Source of the DNA: Osmanthus fragrans
Taxonomy: Eukaryota > Streptophyta > Magnoliopsida > Lamiales > Oleaceae
Direction of reading: 5' to 3'
NCBI GenBank assembly: GCA_019395295.1
Contig: CM033353.1
Coordinates: 10,321,314 to 10,385,313 of the forward strand
DNA length: 64,000 nt
The translations under genes and the position numbers were made by a program. Below, in pieces: positions 49,002-61,022 of this stretch (its first letter is position 1; every line of letters starts with the position of its first letter). The notes below the pieces were generated by a model. That model was not told where the DNA came from and did no database searches. It saw nothing but the letters and a program-made list of their open reading frames with translations.

Positions 49002-49961
49002 GGGGTTGTATTCAATTGAGACTTTTAAAAACTTTGATGGACTTTTTTTAAGCGATGATTTTCGTGGATTTTTCATATATTTGCATAGAATTAGTGAAAA
49101 TCTTTCGTAAACTTCTGTAAATTTTCATTTTAAAATTTTTATAAACTTTTGTAGAATTCAAAAGACTTTTACTTGAAGTAAAATTCACGTGGATCCAGTA
49201 CAATAATGTGAAATTCTCACATATGAGGATGTAGTTCCCACAATTTTCTTTCTACTTCCCCTCCTCATATAATTAAAAAAAAAATTAAAAAGAATAAAAA
49301 TTTAAGACCTTAATTAAATAAATAATAATCAAAATTATACATCTATATGATAAAAAAATTAATATTCAATATTATTAATATAATATACTTCTAAACATAA
49401 ATAAAAATCAATATATTTACATTTAATTATAATTTTTTCATATAAAATTTTATAATTTAATAAAAATATAGATATTTTTCACAAAAAAAAAAATGAATGA
49501 AAAAAAGTTACAAGAATCCAATTTCATTTTTTTAAAGAAAATAGAAATAAATGATAAGAGAGAGAGAGAATCAATAGAAAAAAATAAATTTTAATCATAC
49601 CTCTAATGTTCTGAAAAAATGAAAGAAATATTAAATTTTTTCTGTAAAAAATTCTCAAAATCTTGTGATTAATGAGAGACAAATTTTGAAATTTTATATG
49701 AGTACTTTCTACTTAAAAGCTAGTACTCCAGAGACATTCATAAAAGTTTTCAGAAGTCATTAAAATTTAACTACCCCAAAACTTATAGGGATTTCTAAAA
49801 AAAAAAAATTAATTGAATACACCGTGACTTTTAGAAACTTTTTAAAAATTTGAGTTGAATACACCATAACTTTTAGAGAGTCTCAAAAAATCTACATTGA
49901 ATACACCTAAATTTTTTAAATTCCAAAAAGTTATTAAAAATATCAATTGAATACACCCCCC
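49002..49961 (+). mobile_element. Tourist-like foldback (GGGGTTGTATTCAATTG ends)
   Basis: Left end GGGGTTGTATTCAATTGA; inverted right end GGGGGGTGTATTCAATTGA; bordered by TAA at 48999-49001 and 49962-49964. A 3-bp TAA duplication fits PIF/Harbinger MITEs. Near the right end TTGAATACACC recurs four times at intervals of about 35-55 bp. Nested in the hAT element upstream of its transposase. Confidence 0.85.
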
Positions 49962-50054
49962 TAAGTTATTTGCTCTAATATTCAATTTCTTTGTTCTATT
50001 ATTTTAGTTTCAACTTCAATCGGTATCTTTTACTATAATAACTATTAAATATAG

Positions 50055-52130
50055 ATGCATTTTACTAGTGCTCGAATGAATTTTAGGGGTAGTTCGAGTA
50101 CTCTAACTCCAGTCATCTACGAATATACATCTCAAAATGTTCCTATTGATTTGGAGGATATCGAAGAGGAAGAAGTACTCGACACAAAGAGGTCGAAAAA
50201 AGAATCCTCGGATTGTTGGCAACATATGACACGTAAAAAAGTTTGTGTTTAAAATGGAGTTGATATTTGGAACGCATGTTGCAATTACTATAGCAAAGAA
50301 CTCAGTTGGAAGTCCAGTTCAAGCACAACGCATTTGAATAGGCACATATTAAGGAGTTGTAAAGCGAAACAGTCGGTAACGACCCGAAACAGACCGAACT
50401 AGTGTTTGACAGTTTTGATTATACTCTTTCCACCTTTATATATTCATAGGAAAGATTTCATAAAGGAATGGTTGTATACGTGGCTGCAGCAGAGATGCCG
50501 CTTACAATGATAGAGTCAACACACTTTACCTGACTCGTGCAGCAGTATCTCCAACACATGTATACTCTTTATTGTAGAAATACTTTTTGTTCGGATACTA
50601 TAAAATTATATAACAAAAGAAACCAAACTGCTATTGAACAACTAAAAGTTTTTAATAGTGTTATACCGTTTACCTCTGATTTATGGACCGGTGGTAATAA
50701 AAAAGGTTATATTGCTGCTACGACTCATTACATTGATCACCTGTGAATTCTACATAAAAGAATTATTGCATTCAAATGTGTAGAATATCCTCATAATGCC
50801 GTTAATATATACATGATTTTAAAAAATATTATATAAGAATATGGTATACAAAATATGGTTCGAAGTTTCATTTTTTATAATGCTAGCGTGAACAAACGTG
50901 TTATCGAAAAATTTATTAATGATCTTAACCCTTCATTTGGAAGTTTATTTTTAATCAACGTTGTGTATGCAACATTATCAATTTGATTGTAAAATATGGA
51001 TTAGAACATATAAAATCACCTTTAGATTAAATTAGACAAGCAATAAATTTTATTAGTGTGTCACCGTCAAGAAAGCAAGCATTTAACAGTTTGTGTGCAA
51101 AGTATGGCTTACAAGAGAAATCATTTGTTACTGATGTAACACAGATAGAATTCTACATATCTTATATTACATTCGTGTAAAAATTATGATAAAATTATTT
51201 CACTATATTATAATGGTAGGCATACATATGAACCCAAATATAATTTGAAAGATTGAGAATTGTCTGTTTCATTTTATGTGAAGAAATTCTTAAAACATAT
51301 TTTCGATGCTACAAAGGAATGTAGCAACGTTTATTACTCTACATCTTCACTTGTTTTACATCATTTTTTGACATTTCACAAGTATTTCATAAATATAGGA
51401 GTTTGACATTGTTTGTTGATGTAGTCCACTCTATGGAGTTAAAATTTCGTAAATATTAGGAAGAATTGTCTTCTTTATTTATTCTAGTTTCGGTGATGAA
51501 CTTTCGACTTAATGTGAATGGCACAAAAATTACTATAAAGGAAATTTCTAATTTCATGAATTTGGAATTATCACATGTGCATATAGAATATACATTATGT
51601 AAAATGTATAACTATTACACTGAAAAAGAAGGTCGGGACAGTTCTACTTCCCAAAGTTCTTCTTTAAGAAATATTTCAACAAATTCAAAAAATTTATGGA
51701 ATTATTTGGATACCAATACAAATGTTCCTTCATTTAGTTCTAGTTCATCAATATCTAGAGCGATAGATGTTAGTGGCACAAATCTTGAAATTCCCTTTGA
51801 GTTAGCTAGGTACATGTACGTGGGCGTTCATAGTGTGTTAAACCCAGAAAAATTACAAGAATTTAGTCTTTTATCTTGGAAGAGGTGTAACGAAAGGCAA
51901 TATCCAATTGTATCAAAAATTGCACGTGATTTACTAACACCTCCGATATCTACTGTGGCATCAGAGGTTGCATTTAATTTAGGTGGTTGAGTTTATCAGA
52001 TGAACGATCAAGACGGAAAAAAAAATATTGGAGACTTTAATATGCTTGAAAGATTGGGAATGTGTGAAAGTACGTATTCAAGAACAAGTTGACAGTATAA
52101 TGACCGACGAATTGGAACGGATCCAAATGT
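50055..52130 (+). pseudogene. hAT transposase pseudogene
   Basis: Fragments in order: acidic N-terminus (VPIDLEDIEEEEV) and a BED-type finger around 50200-50370 (SSDCW ... WNACCNYYSKEL ... THLNRHILRSC) broken by TAA; 50537-50746 with RNTFCSDTIKLY and FTSDLWTGGNKKGYIAATTHYID, the block around the first catalytic Asp; a decayed middle; and 51466-51990 ending with the dimerisation domain SKIARDLLTPPISTVASEVAF. Many stops and frameshifts. The family joins target DNA by cut-and-paste; this copy cannot. Confidence 0.88.
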
Positions 52131-53052
52131 AAGATATTTTAAGTTTTTAAATTAATTCATATAAAAAAATAAGTAATTTTTAAATTTTTTTTTTTAAGAA
52201 AAATTGTACACGAAATATTTTATTCATGTATAATTTTAACTCCGTCTACATTGATTGTAGCTAGTCCCAAATCCAAAAAAAAAAAGATGAGGGGTGTAAC
52301 TTTTATTAAATTGCAAAAGTTCAATATTTTTTGTTAAAAAAAATGTTAAGAATAATATAGCATAAATTGTATATAATTATTATCATTCTTGACCTTAAAC
52401 TTTATTCCATTAATGTGTTAATGAGTGACAAAAAAAAGCATGCCCTACTTGGCAAGGCCCGAGCTGAAATTTGTTCGGCAAGGTTTTGCTCGGCTCGGGC
52501 CCAAAAAAAGCGCGATTCATTTTACTCGGGCCAAGCCCGAGTTTTGAGTTTCAGCTCGAAAGTTGACTCGACTCGACTCGATTCGTTAACATTCCTAGGT
52601 GGGATGTTTCATGTTTGGGGTGGAATTTTTTTGTTTGTTTTATTATTTTAATTGTCAATATTTGGAAATAAGCAAAGTTATCATTTTACCCCTTTCAATT
52701 TGGTCAACTAAGGGTTAAATGAATATTTTTCATCTATTTGAATCTCAGCTGCTAATTTCTCATAGGTTTGAGACCTTTGTTAGTATAAACTGAAAGTTAA
52801 GATAAAGTATGTAAAAAATTCAAAGGTTGGGGACCGCTCCTACAATTTTTCATAAAATTATTCCATTATAAAAATTCAAACTAGATTTAATCACCTAATG
52901 ATCAAATGGATATTTTTTATTTATCTATTTGGATTCCAACTATTAATTTTTCAAAGATTTGAGATCTTTGCTAGCATAAGCTGAATGTTAGGATAAAGCT
53001 TGTAAAAAAACTAAAAGAATATGTTACTTATACATAATGCGGTGTCTATAAT

Positions 53053-53157
53053 AGTGTTCATCCACCTCACATGGATGGGTACTCAATTTGGATAAATTAT
53101 ATTTCATTCGAAATGAGTCTTCATCCATGTGAGAGAGTAGACGTCGTTATGAACACT
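53053..53157. repeat. Small imperfect palindrome, MITE-like
   Basis: AGTGTTCAT ... CACATGGATG on the left pairs with CATCCATGTGAGAGAG ... ATGAACACT on the right. It interrupts the surrounding direct repeat, as an insertion would. Confidence 0.5.
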
Positions 53158-53707
53158 CTGATATACGTTTAACATCACTCAAAACTCAAAGGTTAGGGAC
53201 CTTTGCTATAATTTGTCATAAAATTATTCTGTTGTAAAAATTCAAACTAAGTGGTAAGTGGCATTAATTAAAAGTGGCAGAGCTTGTCATTTTTTAATGC
53301 AATGCAAAACACATTCTTAATTCATAATTCTTATTTACATTTTCACAAACACGTTACACACATCTATTTTTTACGAATAGATTTTATAAAAAAAATTTCG
53401 ATCTTTAATTTAAGTTAGTCTAATGGTTTAGATTATCTAATTAAAATACTTTAAAATCTTAAGATGGACCCCCACCCCACCCCCGATACTATAAATCCCG
53501 TTGCCAAATGATGCAATTTTGACTTCTCTCAATTGCATAGATAATGGCACTGCAAAGGAATTGGATTGAACAAATGCTTAGCATGAAAAGCAAATCACAA
53601 CATAAAAACTGAACGAAAAGGAAAATATTGGTAGGAGGAATGCTCCCCATTATAATCATTAATTCAAAGATGCATTTTCATATGTATAAACACCAAAAAA
53701 GAAAAAG

Positions 53708-53751
<44 letters not shown>

Positions 53752-54440
53752 CAAAAATCAAAAATATCAAATTCAAAGTTAAGATCAATGTTATAAAGAT
53801 AGATGCTACAGCAACACGAATTCAATACAAGGTTTGGAACCAGATAACACATGTCATCTGGTTATTGGACAGAATTAAAAAAAAAAACTGAAAAAGCAAG
53901 GAAATAGGCGTTGACACATCAGCTCTGTTTCCAAAGTCGAAATTTTAACCATGTTCGTGCAGATTTATAGTGTTATAAAACTTGTGACCCAGGCCTTTGG
54001 GTGAGATAGGACCATTCGGTCCAAATGTAGGTGACCCAATTTTTTAACAAGTAAACCGAACCTTGGACATCTAAGTATATTGTATGGCTCCTAACCACTA
54101 CGATATACAACAACGTTGACACGTTTTTGTAATAATCTTTATATATAGCTACATTTATAGTTCTCTAATTATTTCAAAATAATTATAGTCCACATTTTAG
54201 TTTATTCTATAGACGTACCAAAGAACTATAATTTTAGTTCTTTTATTTTAGTTTATAATTTTATAATTTTAAAATAGATAAATAAATAGTGACAAAGAAC
54301 TTAAAATATTTAATTTTATCTCAAAGAAATAAAAATTTATACCTTAATTTCACTTAATAATTTTTAATTAATGATTCACAAGTTCGACTATTGATCTACC
54401 AGTCCGACCACTGACCCGAGACCCAGTATATCGATCGGTA

Positions 54441-54808
54441 GGGATGGCAATGAGATGGGGGAAATGCCCCATTTAGTACCCTTTTTTTATAATTCATTTT
54501 ATTGCCCTCATTCATTAAAGTGAAACAATAATAAAATTATTAAAAAATTTAATTAATTTATTTATTTTTTAAAGTTAAATTATTCGAATATATTTGATAA
54601 ATTAAATTTTTTATTGTTTATCATATTCTTTAGATAATTTTAGTTGTCATCTTCTGTTAGAATTAATAAAATTTGTGGAGTTTTCCATGTAAAGTATTGA
54701 ATTCTCTTTTACCTGTATCCACCCCGAGGCGAAATTTTTCACCCCGTCCCTGACCCGAATAACCGATTAAGTGGGTAATCCCCACTCTGTTCGGGACAGG
54801 GCCCTACA
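54441..54808. mobile_element. Candidate hAT-type MITE
   Basis: Left end TAGGGATGGCAATGAGATGGGG and right end near CCCCACTCTG to GGGCCCTA resemble hAT MITE ends. No clear 8-bp duplication was found, so limits and class are tentative. Confidence 0.4.
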
Positions 54809-55582
54809 TATATCGAGTTTGACGAATTTTTTTGTTATCCTTATCAATCGAGTTGATGCTTTGCTCGGATTTAATAACTATGATTAAAATATATAGAAGC
54901 AATTCAAAATATGTCCAAACATGTTCATAAATATGTAAAATTAAGTAATAATTTCTTTATTTTTATTGAATAATTATGAATCTATAATCTATTATGAAAA
55001 AATAAAATTAAATATGAACTACTCAAATCAAAATCCCGAAATTACTAAATTATACAATTTTGTTCGATTATTTGTAGATTTTGAGAAAAGAAAAAAAAAA
55101 TTCCTTTGAAAAAAAAAGGTAGTTGAAGTGCAATTGATTGGAGAAATTCGATTTGTAATGCAAGAAATTTTGTTTTAATTTTCAATTTTGATGGTGTTTG
55201 GACGGTTAGAATTTTGTTTTCGGGCTTTTTCCCCACCTTTCTATATATCGCCTTTTACCCTTAATGAATTAGATCATATTTTTTATGATCCTTAAAAGTT
55301 AAAATTGTAATTTGCTTATTTATTTGCCCATATTTTGTACTGATATTTTAAATAGTGTCCAATTTTGAGTGTATTTGAGTATGGTATTTCAAGAATGGTT
55401 TTTATTTTCTTGGTTATATGTGATTTTTTTTTTTTTTTGGAAGAATTCAAAAGTAAGGCATTAACTATGCACACTTCAATTTCCATGTTTCTAGTTTTTC
55501 AAATGCAAAAATCAGGTTTTTATTTTTTAATTAAAAATATTTTACTAATTAATTATAATAAGGTAAAACATATACAATTAAA

Positions 55583-56145
55583 GGTCACAGATACATAAGT
55601 ATAGGTCACAACTTATTTTCTGGTCACATATTATTAAATTAATTGGTCACAAATTATTTCGAGGTCACAAATCAAAAAATTTATAAGTAACAAATTATTT
55701 CGATATCGTAAATCAAAATTTTTATAGGTCACAGATTATATCGAGGTCACGAATCAAAAATTTTATAGGTCACAGTTTATCTCATTGGTCACAAATCAAA
55801 AAAATTATAAGTTACATTTTATTTATCGATCACAATTTTTAAATTTATTGGTCACAGATTATTATTTTTAGTCACGAACTAATTTTTTTAATCACAAATT
55901 ATCGTCCTTTATGGTCACAGATTGTCGAACTTTATGGTCACAGATTATCGAATTGAACTTTATGGTCATAGATTGTCGAATTGAACTTTATGGTCACAGA
56001 TTATCGAATTGAACTTTATGGTCATAGATTGTCGAATTGAACTTTATGGTCACAGATTGTCGAATTTTACGGTCATAGAATATTAAATTTTGAGGTCACA
56101 GTTTAATACTTGGTCACATATAACCAAATATTAAGTCACAGCCAC
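55583..56145 (+). repeat. GGTCACA minisatellite
   Basis: More than 15 copies of GGTCACA/GGTCATA. The central part (about 55910-56080) is a regular array of about 28-bp units, TTATGGTCACAGATT(A/G)TC plus GAATTGAACT. The edges are more diverged with shorter spacing. Confidence 0.93.
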
Positions 56146-56760
56146 CCAACACCACCACCACCACCGCCACCGCTGACCACCACCACCACCACCACCACCA
56201 CCACCACTCAAACAACCAAAACAACATCACCACTACCCCGCCACCGCACCACCACCATCGCACCACCATTACCAGAACCACCGGTCAACACCACTCAGAC
56301 CGCACCACCTCCACCACTTCCACTGCATCATACCACCACCAAATCCACTGCCGCTGCCCCACCACCACTACCGTCATCGACCACCACAAAGTCACAACTG
56401 TCATGAATGAGCCACTGTCATAAACCATCGCACCACCATTACCAGAACCACCGGTCAACACCACTCACACTACCAGACCGCACCACCTCCACCACTTCCA
56501 CCGAACCATACCGCCACCAAATACACTGCCGCTACCTCCACCACTTCCATCGAACACACATAATGAGCCACTGGGAAGACACTCGGCCGCCTCTACACAG
56601 ATCGGCCACCTCCACCACATACACCAAAAAAATTGTAGATTCGAATATAAAATTGCAGATTCGAACCACTACAACCAATATTTTCCAATCAACACCACAT
56701 CACCACCGATCTGCAGCAGCGGCGAAAACACCGCCATGCCCGATTCAACTCCGAGGGTAA
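56146..56760 (+). repeat. CCA-rich DNA with a duplicated segment
   Basis: (CCA)n-rich sequence would encode Pro/Thr-rich peptide if translated, but no start context or partner exon supports a gene. About 56255-56350 and 56425-56530 are a direct duplication (CCATCGCACCACCATTACCA ... CACCACTTCCAC). Confidence 0.7.
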
Positions 56761-56902
56761 CACAGCCACGCCCGAGATTCTCTTTCAGGGGAGGCACTAC
56801 TACTGTTGACAGAGGAGAGATTAGAGAGAAGAGAAGACGGGCGTCGTCGCCGTCTCCGTCGATTCCGCGAGTATAGTTTCCCCAATTTGATTCTGCGTGT
56901 TT

Positions 56903-56930
56903 AGAGAGAGAGAGAGAGAGAGAGAGAGGA
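56903..56930 (+). repeat. (GA)n microsatellite
   Basis: About 13 consecutive AG units. Confidence 0.95.
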
Positions 56931-57229
56931 GTGGGACGGGAAAGTGGAGAGTGAGAGATAGATATTTAGGTTACCTGGATTATGATTATTTAAACTTTGG
57001 ACCTGGTTTTTGTAATGTAATCTTCAAATGCGGGTTACGGTGTAATTTCCACTTTTTTTTTACCAAATCTTCAAATTCAAGGCCCAAGTTCCATATCCAC
57101 TATCCTTTGACTACAAAAAATAAAAAATGAACGAAAAAATTCATATATGTCCTCCCAGTACAAAAAACTAATTCACATTTTACTGTGTGACGGTAATGAA
57201 ATTAAAAAAAATACTAATTATAATGTTAA

Positions 57230-57445
57230 TTAAAGCCCTGTTTGATTCCCATTTTCATTTTCATTCTCATTCTTCTACTCATTTTCAATCACACATTCTT
57301 CAATAAAATAATATTTTCCATCACATCAATAACTTTTCCTTCTTTTTCAACCACACATTTCCCATCATATCACTATTTCAAAATTTATTTTTCCCAAATA
57401 ATACCTATCAAACACACTCTAACTTTAAAAATACTAACTTCCAAA
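57230..57445. mobile_element. MITE remnant related to the Tourist-like family
   Basis: Starts GCCCTGTTTGATTCCCATTT and ends near CCTATCAAACACACTCTAA, similar to the GGCCCTGTTTGATAC ends at 12316. Duplication not certain. Confidence 0.45.
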
Positions 57446-57589
57446 ATTATAACCTAAACTACATTTTGTAACTGATGTAATTTTTAAATTCAGCCAATTT
57501 CACGATTTCCATTTAATGTCCCTTCCAAATTCAAGCATTAATTCCAAAAAAAAAAAGGAGGGGGGAGGAAACACTTTTATGGCAGAAAA

Positions 57590-57860
57590 CATACTTTGAA
57601 TCATCATCTTTGGCATATATTGATCCAGATACATCTCTTTGGAGACGACGTTGGATTACTTTTTGTTTTTTGCACAAGGTATTTCCGATTTTTCCATCAG
57701 ATTCTATATACAATTTACAAGATGATGCCAAGAAATTTATGTATATCATGTCGTTGGTTACAACAAAGAGAATATATTCACTATTTCCCAGATGTTCTCT
57801 GTGTATGAGTAATTACTGTGATTTAAAATGTTACAGAACAACTTATTTGATCATGTGAAA
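57590..57860 (+). pseudogene. Possible gene fragment of unknown origin
   Basis: About 80 codons open on the plus strand, including AYIDPDTSLWRRRW and MYIMSLVTTKRIYSLFPRC. No family recognised. Listed because it lies next to two clear host-gene fragments. Confidence 0.3.
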
Positions 57861-57996
57861 TTTTAATAAATAAAAAAACAAGGAATAATATGGATAATAC
57901 TCTCTGTTTCAACTTCAGTTAATTTCCATGGACTTGAGTTTAAAATTGTTGGATTTGGCTGTTTTTGCAATGTAAAATCTTTTCTTGCATTATCAA

Positions 57997-58257
57997 GTTT
58001 TAGAAGCGCTTAATATCCTTTGAAAGAAGCCTGAAGCACAACCTGGAGACGTTTATCCCGTTCAAACGCTGATTACATAGGCCTATACTGTGATCGATAA
58101 AACCGTGAAACTTGAACCGCTTCATCAAAATATAGGAGCAAGGAGAAAGTCCCGACTTGCTAGAAGAAAGAAAGCCATTGGGATTCAATGTGGTTGTGAT
58201 ATAGTTGCACCACCTGCGGCTCCAGCTCCCTCAGCACAATGTTCATCGCTTATGTGA
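57997..58257 (+). pseudogene. RPS20: Plastid ribosomal protein S20 (bS20c) pseudogene, 3' exon
   Basis: One frame of 86 codons reads VLEALNIL, stop, KKPEAQPGDV, ..., stop, AYTVIDKTVKLEPLHQN, GARRKSRLARRKKAIGI and an Ala/Pro-rich tail before TGA at 58255. The GARRKSRLARRKKA block and preceding helix are characteristic of the C-terminal part of nuclear-encoded chloroplast S20, which binds 16S rRNA in the 30S subunit. Two nonsense codons, TGA 58021-58023 (expected Arg) and TAG 58078-58080 (expected Glu), break it. The left limit looks like an exon edge (preceded by TTGCATTATCAAG), so it may be a genomic exon fragment rather than a cDNA copy. Confidence 0.8.
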
Positions 58258-59249
58258 TATATATGGCTCGTGTAATCAGTTTATTATTATTTTTTTCTTA
58301 ACTAAGATTTTGATCATGAGATGTTACCTTGTTTCCTAATATATCACTCACAACTTGCCTCAAATTTTCTATAAATCATCTTTCAACTTCCTGTATTGGT
58401 GGATGGATTGATGATTTTAGCTCTATAGATTTCCTACGACATATGTTATTGAGGATTTTCGGTCTACAGTTATGATATATTTGGTACATTGAATTGTACT
58501 CGACAAGATTGAGGAACTAAAGGAGTAACAAATCACGTTCATTGTCATATTTAGTAATCTTCAATAATGTGTACCAAATATATCTTTCCTAAATAGAGCA
58601 TGCTGTCTACTTGCATATTTTAACGGCACAGAGAGATTTATAGATGTGATTGCAAGTGATCTTACTTAATCTCTCGTGACAGGATTAAGGGACTAAACAG
58701 GATAGAGAGATTTGCTCAACTTTATTAACCCACACTTAGAACAAACAACATAATTGTATGAAATCACACGACTATTCAATGTTATGCCTCCGATGAACAA
58801 TGCACAATATGGATAGATTACAGATAATGATATGTTCGGATCAAGTAAGTCATATTTAGATTCATCGAACAATATCACAGTACAAAAATTCCAATGCCAT
58901 CCCTACTGTAACGCTCGTGTATGATAAAGAAAATCATTTGTGAAAATGCATATATTGATATCACGTGAATAAGTAATGTTGCTTGTTTAATGAAGTTCGC
59001 ATGATAAGATACATTTCACTTTTAAAATCAAATAGAGATTGAACATGAAAAAATTAATCCTAGACAACAAAACTTGTGTTCACTAACAAATGTAGAGTTG
59101 GATAGAGCTCAATTTCAAATGTCAACACAAAAAGACCATAATGAAATTGAAGCACATTATAAACATCATCTGGTATGATAAAATCGTTTGAAACTCAAAT
59201 GCCAACACAAAAACAGTACTGAAATTATTTACAATCAAAAGAAGTGTAA
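58258..59249. other. Intergenic DNA, no gene seen
   Basis: No coding or repeat feature recognised. Confidence 0.5.
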
Positions 59250-59545
59250 TTGTGATTTTAAATCATTGTCCTGAAATTCTCCGAATGCATTATAACAAAC
59301 GGGGTGTCCTTCTTTATCCACACCATGCATATACAGAACGTTTTCATGCCCCCTCTCCAGTGGTTTCTTCTTCCAATAGTTCACCAATCTTGAATTCTTT
59401 TCTTTAGGCTACAACACTTCTCATCATTGATAAAGGCTTCTATGACCTTGAAATCGCTGGCTCCGAGGAATTTAATGAGAATTATACCACTTCTTTCGTC
59501 AGCCAAAAGTGGGATTCCCCAGATGGAAACCTCCTTTGTGGTTGT
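59250..59545 (-). pseudogene. PATL: Patellin (CRAL-TRIO family) pseudogene fragment
   Basis: Minus strand, over shifted frames: KEVSIWGIPLLADERSGIIL, IKFLGASDFKVIEAF, then RKEFKIGELLEEE after a TAA, then YMHGVDKEGHPVCYNAFGEF. These blocks, in this order, are the CRAL-TRIO N-terminal segment and start of the lipid-binding domain of plant patellins, which bind phosphoinositides during cell-plate formation and membrane trafficking. Frameshifts (for example near 59420) and stops break it, and the rest of the protein (Sec14 core and GOLD domain) is absent. A Glu/Ala-rich stretch continues upstream to about 59640. Confidence 0.8.
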
Positions 59546-60150
59546 GTTGCTACTATTGCTATTGTTTCTTCAGCTGTTTCCTCCTTCGTCAAAGGGGTTG
59601 TTCTTCACCGGCTATTTTTTCTTTACAGATGATGGGGATGGAAATTTTTAGGATAGTGTGAATTTCAAATTGGTTGAAGATGATTTTTTGGCTAGTTGAA
59701 TTACCACAAAATTAGGGATTGGTAGAAATGATTGTGGGATTTATGATATGAACGGTTTTGTTAAAGCAATAAATGCCCTCTTATTCATTATTTGGAGTGA
59801 GGTTATTTTTTAGATAGATTAAGTCATTTGTACCTTTTGACTTATTCTTTGAGTTACTCGACCCTACCAATACTTTCACATGGGGTCGGAATCTACTTCC
59901 AACAAATGTACCACACTTAACTCCAATGTGAGGGGGTCGGGTATATGAGAGGATACACATAGCATGTTATTTTTAGATTTCATTTTTACTCCTAATATTG
60001 CAATATTATTTGAAATAAAAAAGATGGATAGTAAAATTTGAATACTTTATTAAAATGAGGTATGTGGTGTAATTTCCACAAAAATAAAAATCTTCAAACC
60101 CTTGGGGTGAAAATAGAATAAACAAAAAAGTTTGGGGATAAAGTATAAAA
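59546..60150. other. Spacer and upstream region of the SPPL1-like gene
   Basis: No separate gene. The right end leads into a probable 5' untranslated exon (about 60150-60226, ending AAGTCGAAG/GTAATT). Confidence 0.5.
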
Positions 60151-61022
60151 TCCGTCTCGTCTCCATTGAGAAACCTACCCTCGTTGGATTAGAGAAGTCG
60201 GAAAATCAGATTTTTCAAGTCGAAGGTAATTCCATTTTTAAAATCTGTTAAATAATCGACATTATTTGTTATATTTGTGTAATAATTCATCGCATTTCTT
60301 TTTTACTTTGAGATCTCTGTGTTTTCTACTTTTTATTTAGTCAACCGATTGTAAAATTTACCGAATTTGTTTGCTTTCTGAAGTCATTTATGTAATTGCT
60401 TTACTGGATTAATTAGTTTTGTTAGTACTTGTACTGAATATTGCAATTAGTTTTTGCTCTTCGAGTGCTGAATTCTACTAAATATTTACGGAAGATTTCG
60501 ATTTTGAGAAATCCGGTTTATGAAATGCAGGGGGCGGTTCTTTATTCTCACGTGTCTTTTGAAGTGCAGTTATATTGATGTTTGAATAAAGATTTCACAA
60601 AAGGGGTTTGTTGATCAAAATTATTGAAAGAATATGTTAAAAGTAAAATATTTCTGAGGAAAAGAACATGAGAAGATTTTCATATTTTTGTGGAAGAAGG
60701 TTCATTCGGATATTTCAGTGAGTGAGTAAGTCAGTCTTATAAGTGTGAAATTGCTTCTTCTGATTTTATTGAATTGGTTGAAATGTTTGCTCCTTATATG
60801 TGTTTCATTTTTCCTGGCTGCATGTACTTATCTGGTTGAATGTTCATCAGATAAAAAAAGTGCAACCCCTTTATTATTTTTTGATTATCTGGGAATCTCT
60901 TCTTCGTTTTGGTTGGTTTTGATTCTTTTGAATATAGTTGCTTTACAGAAAATTTTGGATGGTGACTGATCCGAGTGGCTTTTGAGTTTTCAAAACAACT
61001 TTGAGATACAAAGTTTTGGACA

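Larger units (their letters stand above)
48657..52597 (+). mobile_element. Decayed hAT element
   Basis: Ends TAGGGATGGCAA and, inverted, TAGGAATGTTAAC. The 8-bp flanks GGTGTGGT (48649-48656) and GGTGGGAT (52598-52605) agree at six of eight positions, consistent with an old hAT duplication. Subterminal regions are rich in GGCTCG/CTCGGCTCGGGC words. The interior encodes broken BED zinc-finger and hAT transposase parts. Confidence 0.82.
52606..55560. other. Intergenic DNA with small repeats
   Basis: No gene. Degenerate direct repeats: TTGAGACCTTTGTTAGTATAA near 52770 and a relative near 52940, and TCAAAGGTTGGGGACC near 52820 and a relative near 53187. A palindromic MITE-like unit lies at 53053-53157, and an A-run plus (AT)n at about 53704-53750. 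Confidence 0.55.

Noticed and set aside
56110..56760. Pro/Thr-rich open frames as a cell-wall-type protein gene
   Set aside because: Explained by (CCA)n composition and a local duplication. No signal peptide or repeat pattern of extensins is seen.
59427..59651. 75-codon plus-strand frame with a Leu/Val-rich segment
   Set aside because: It is antisense to the patellin fragment, whose minus-strand homology explains the open frame.
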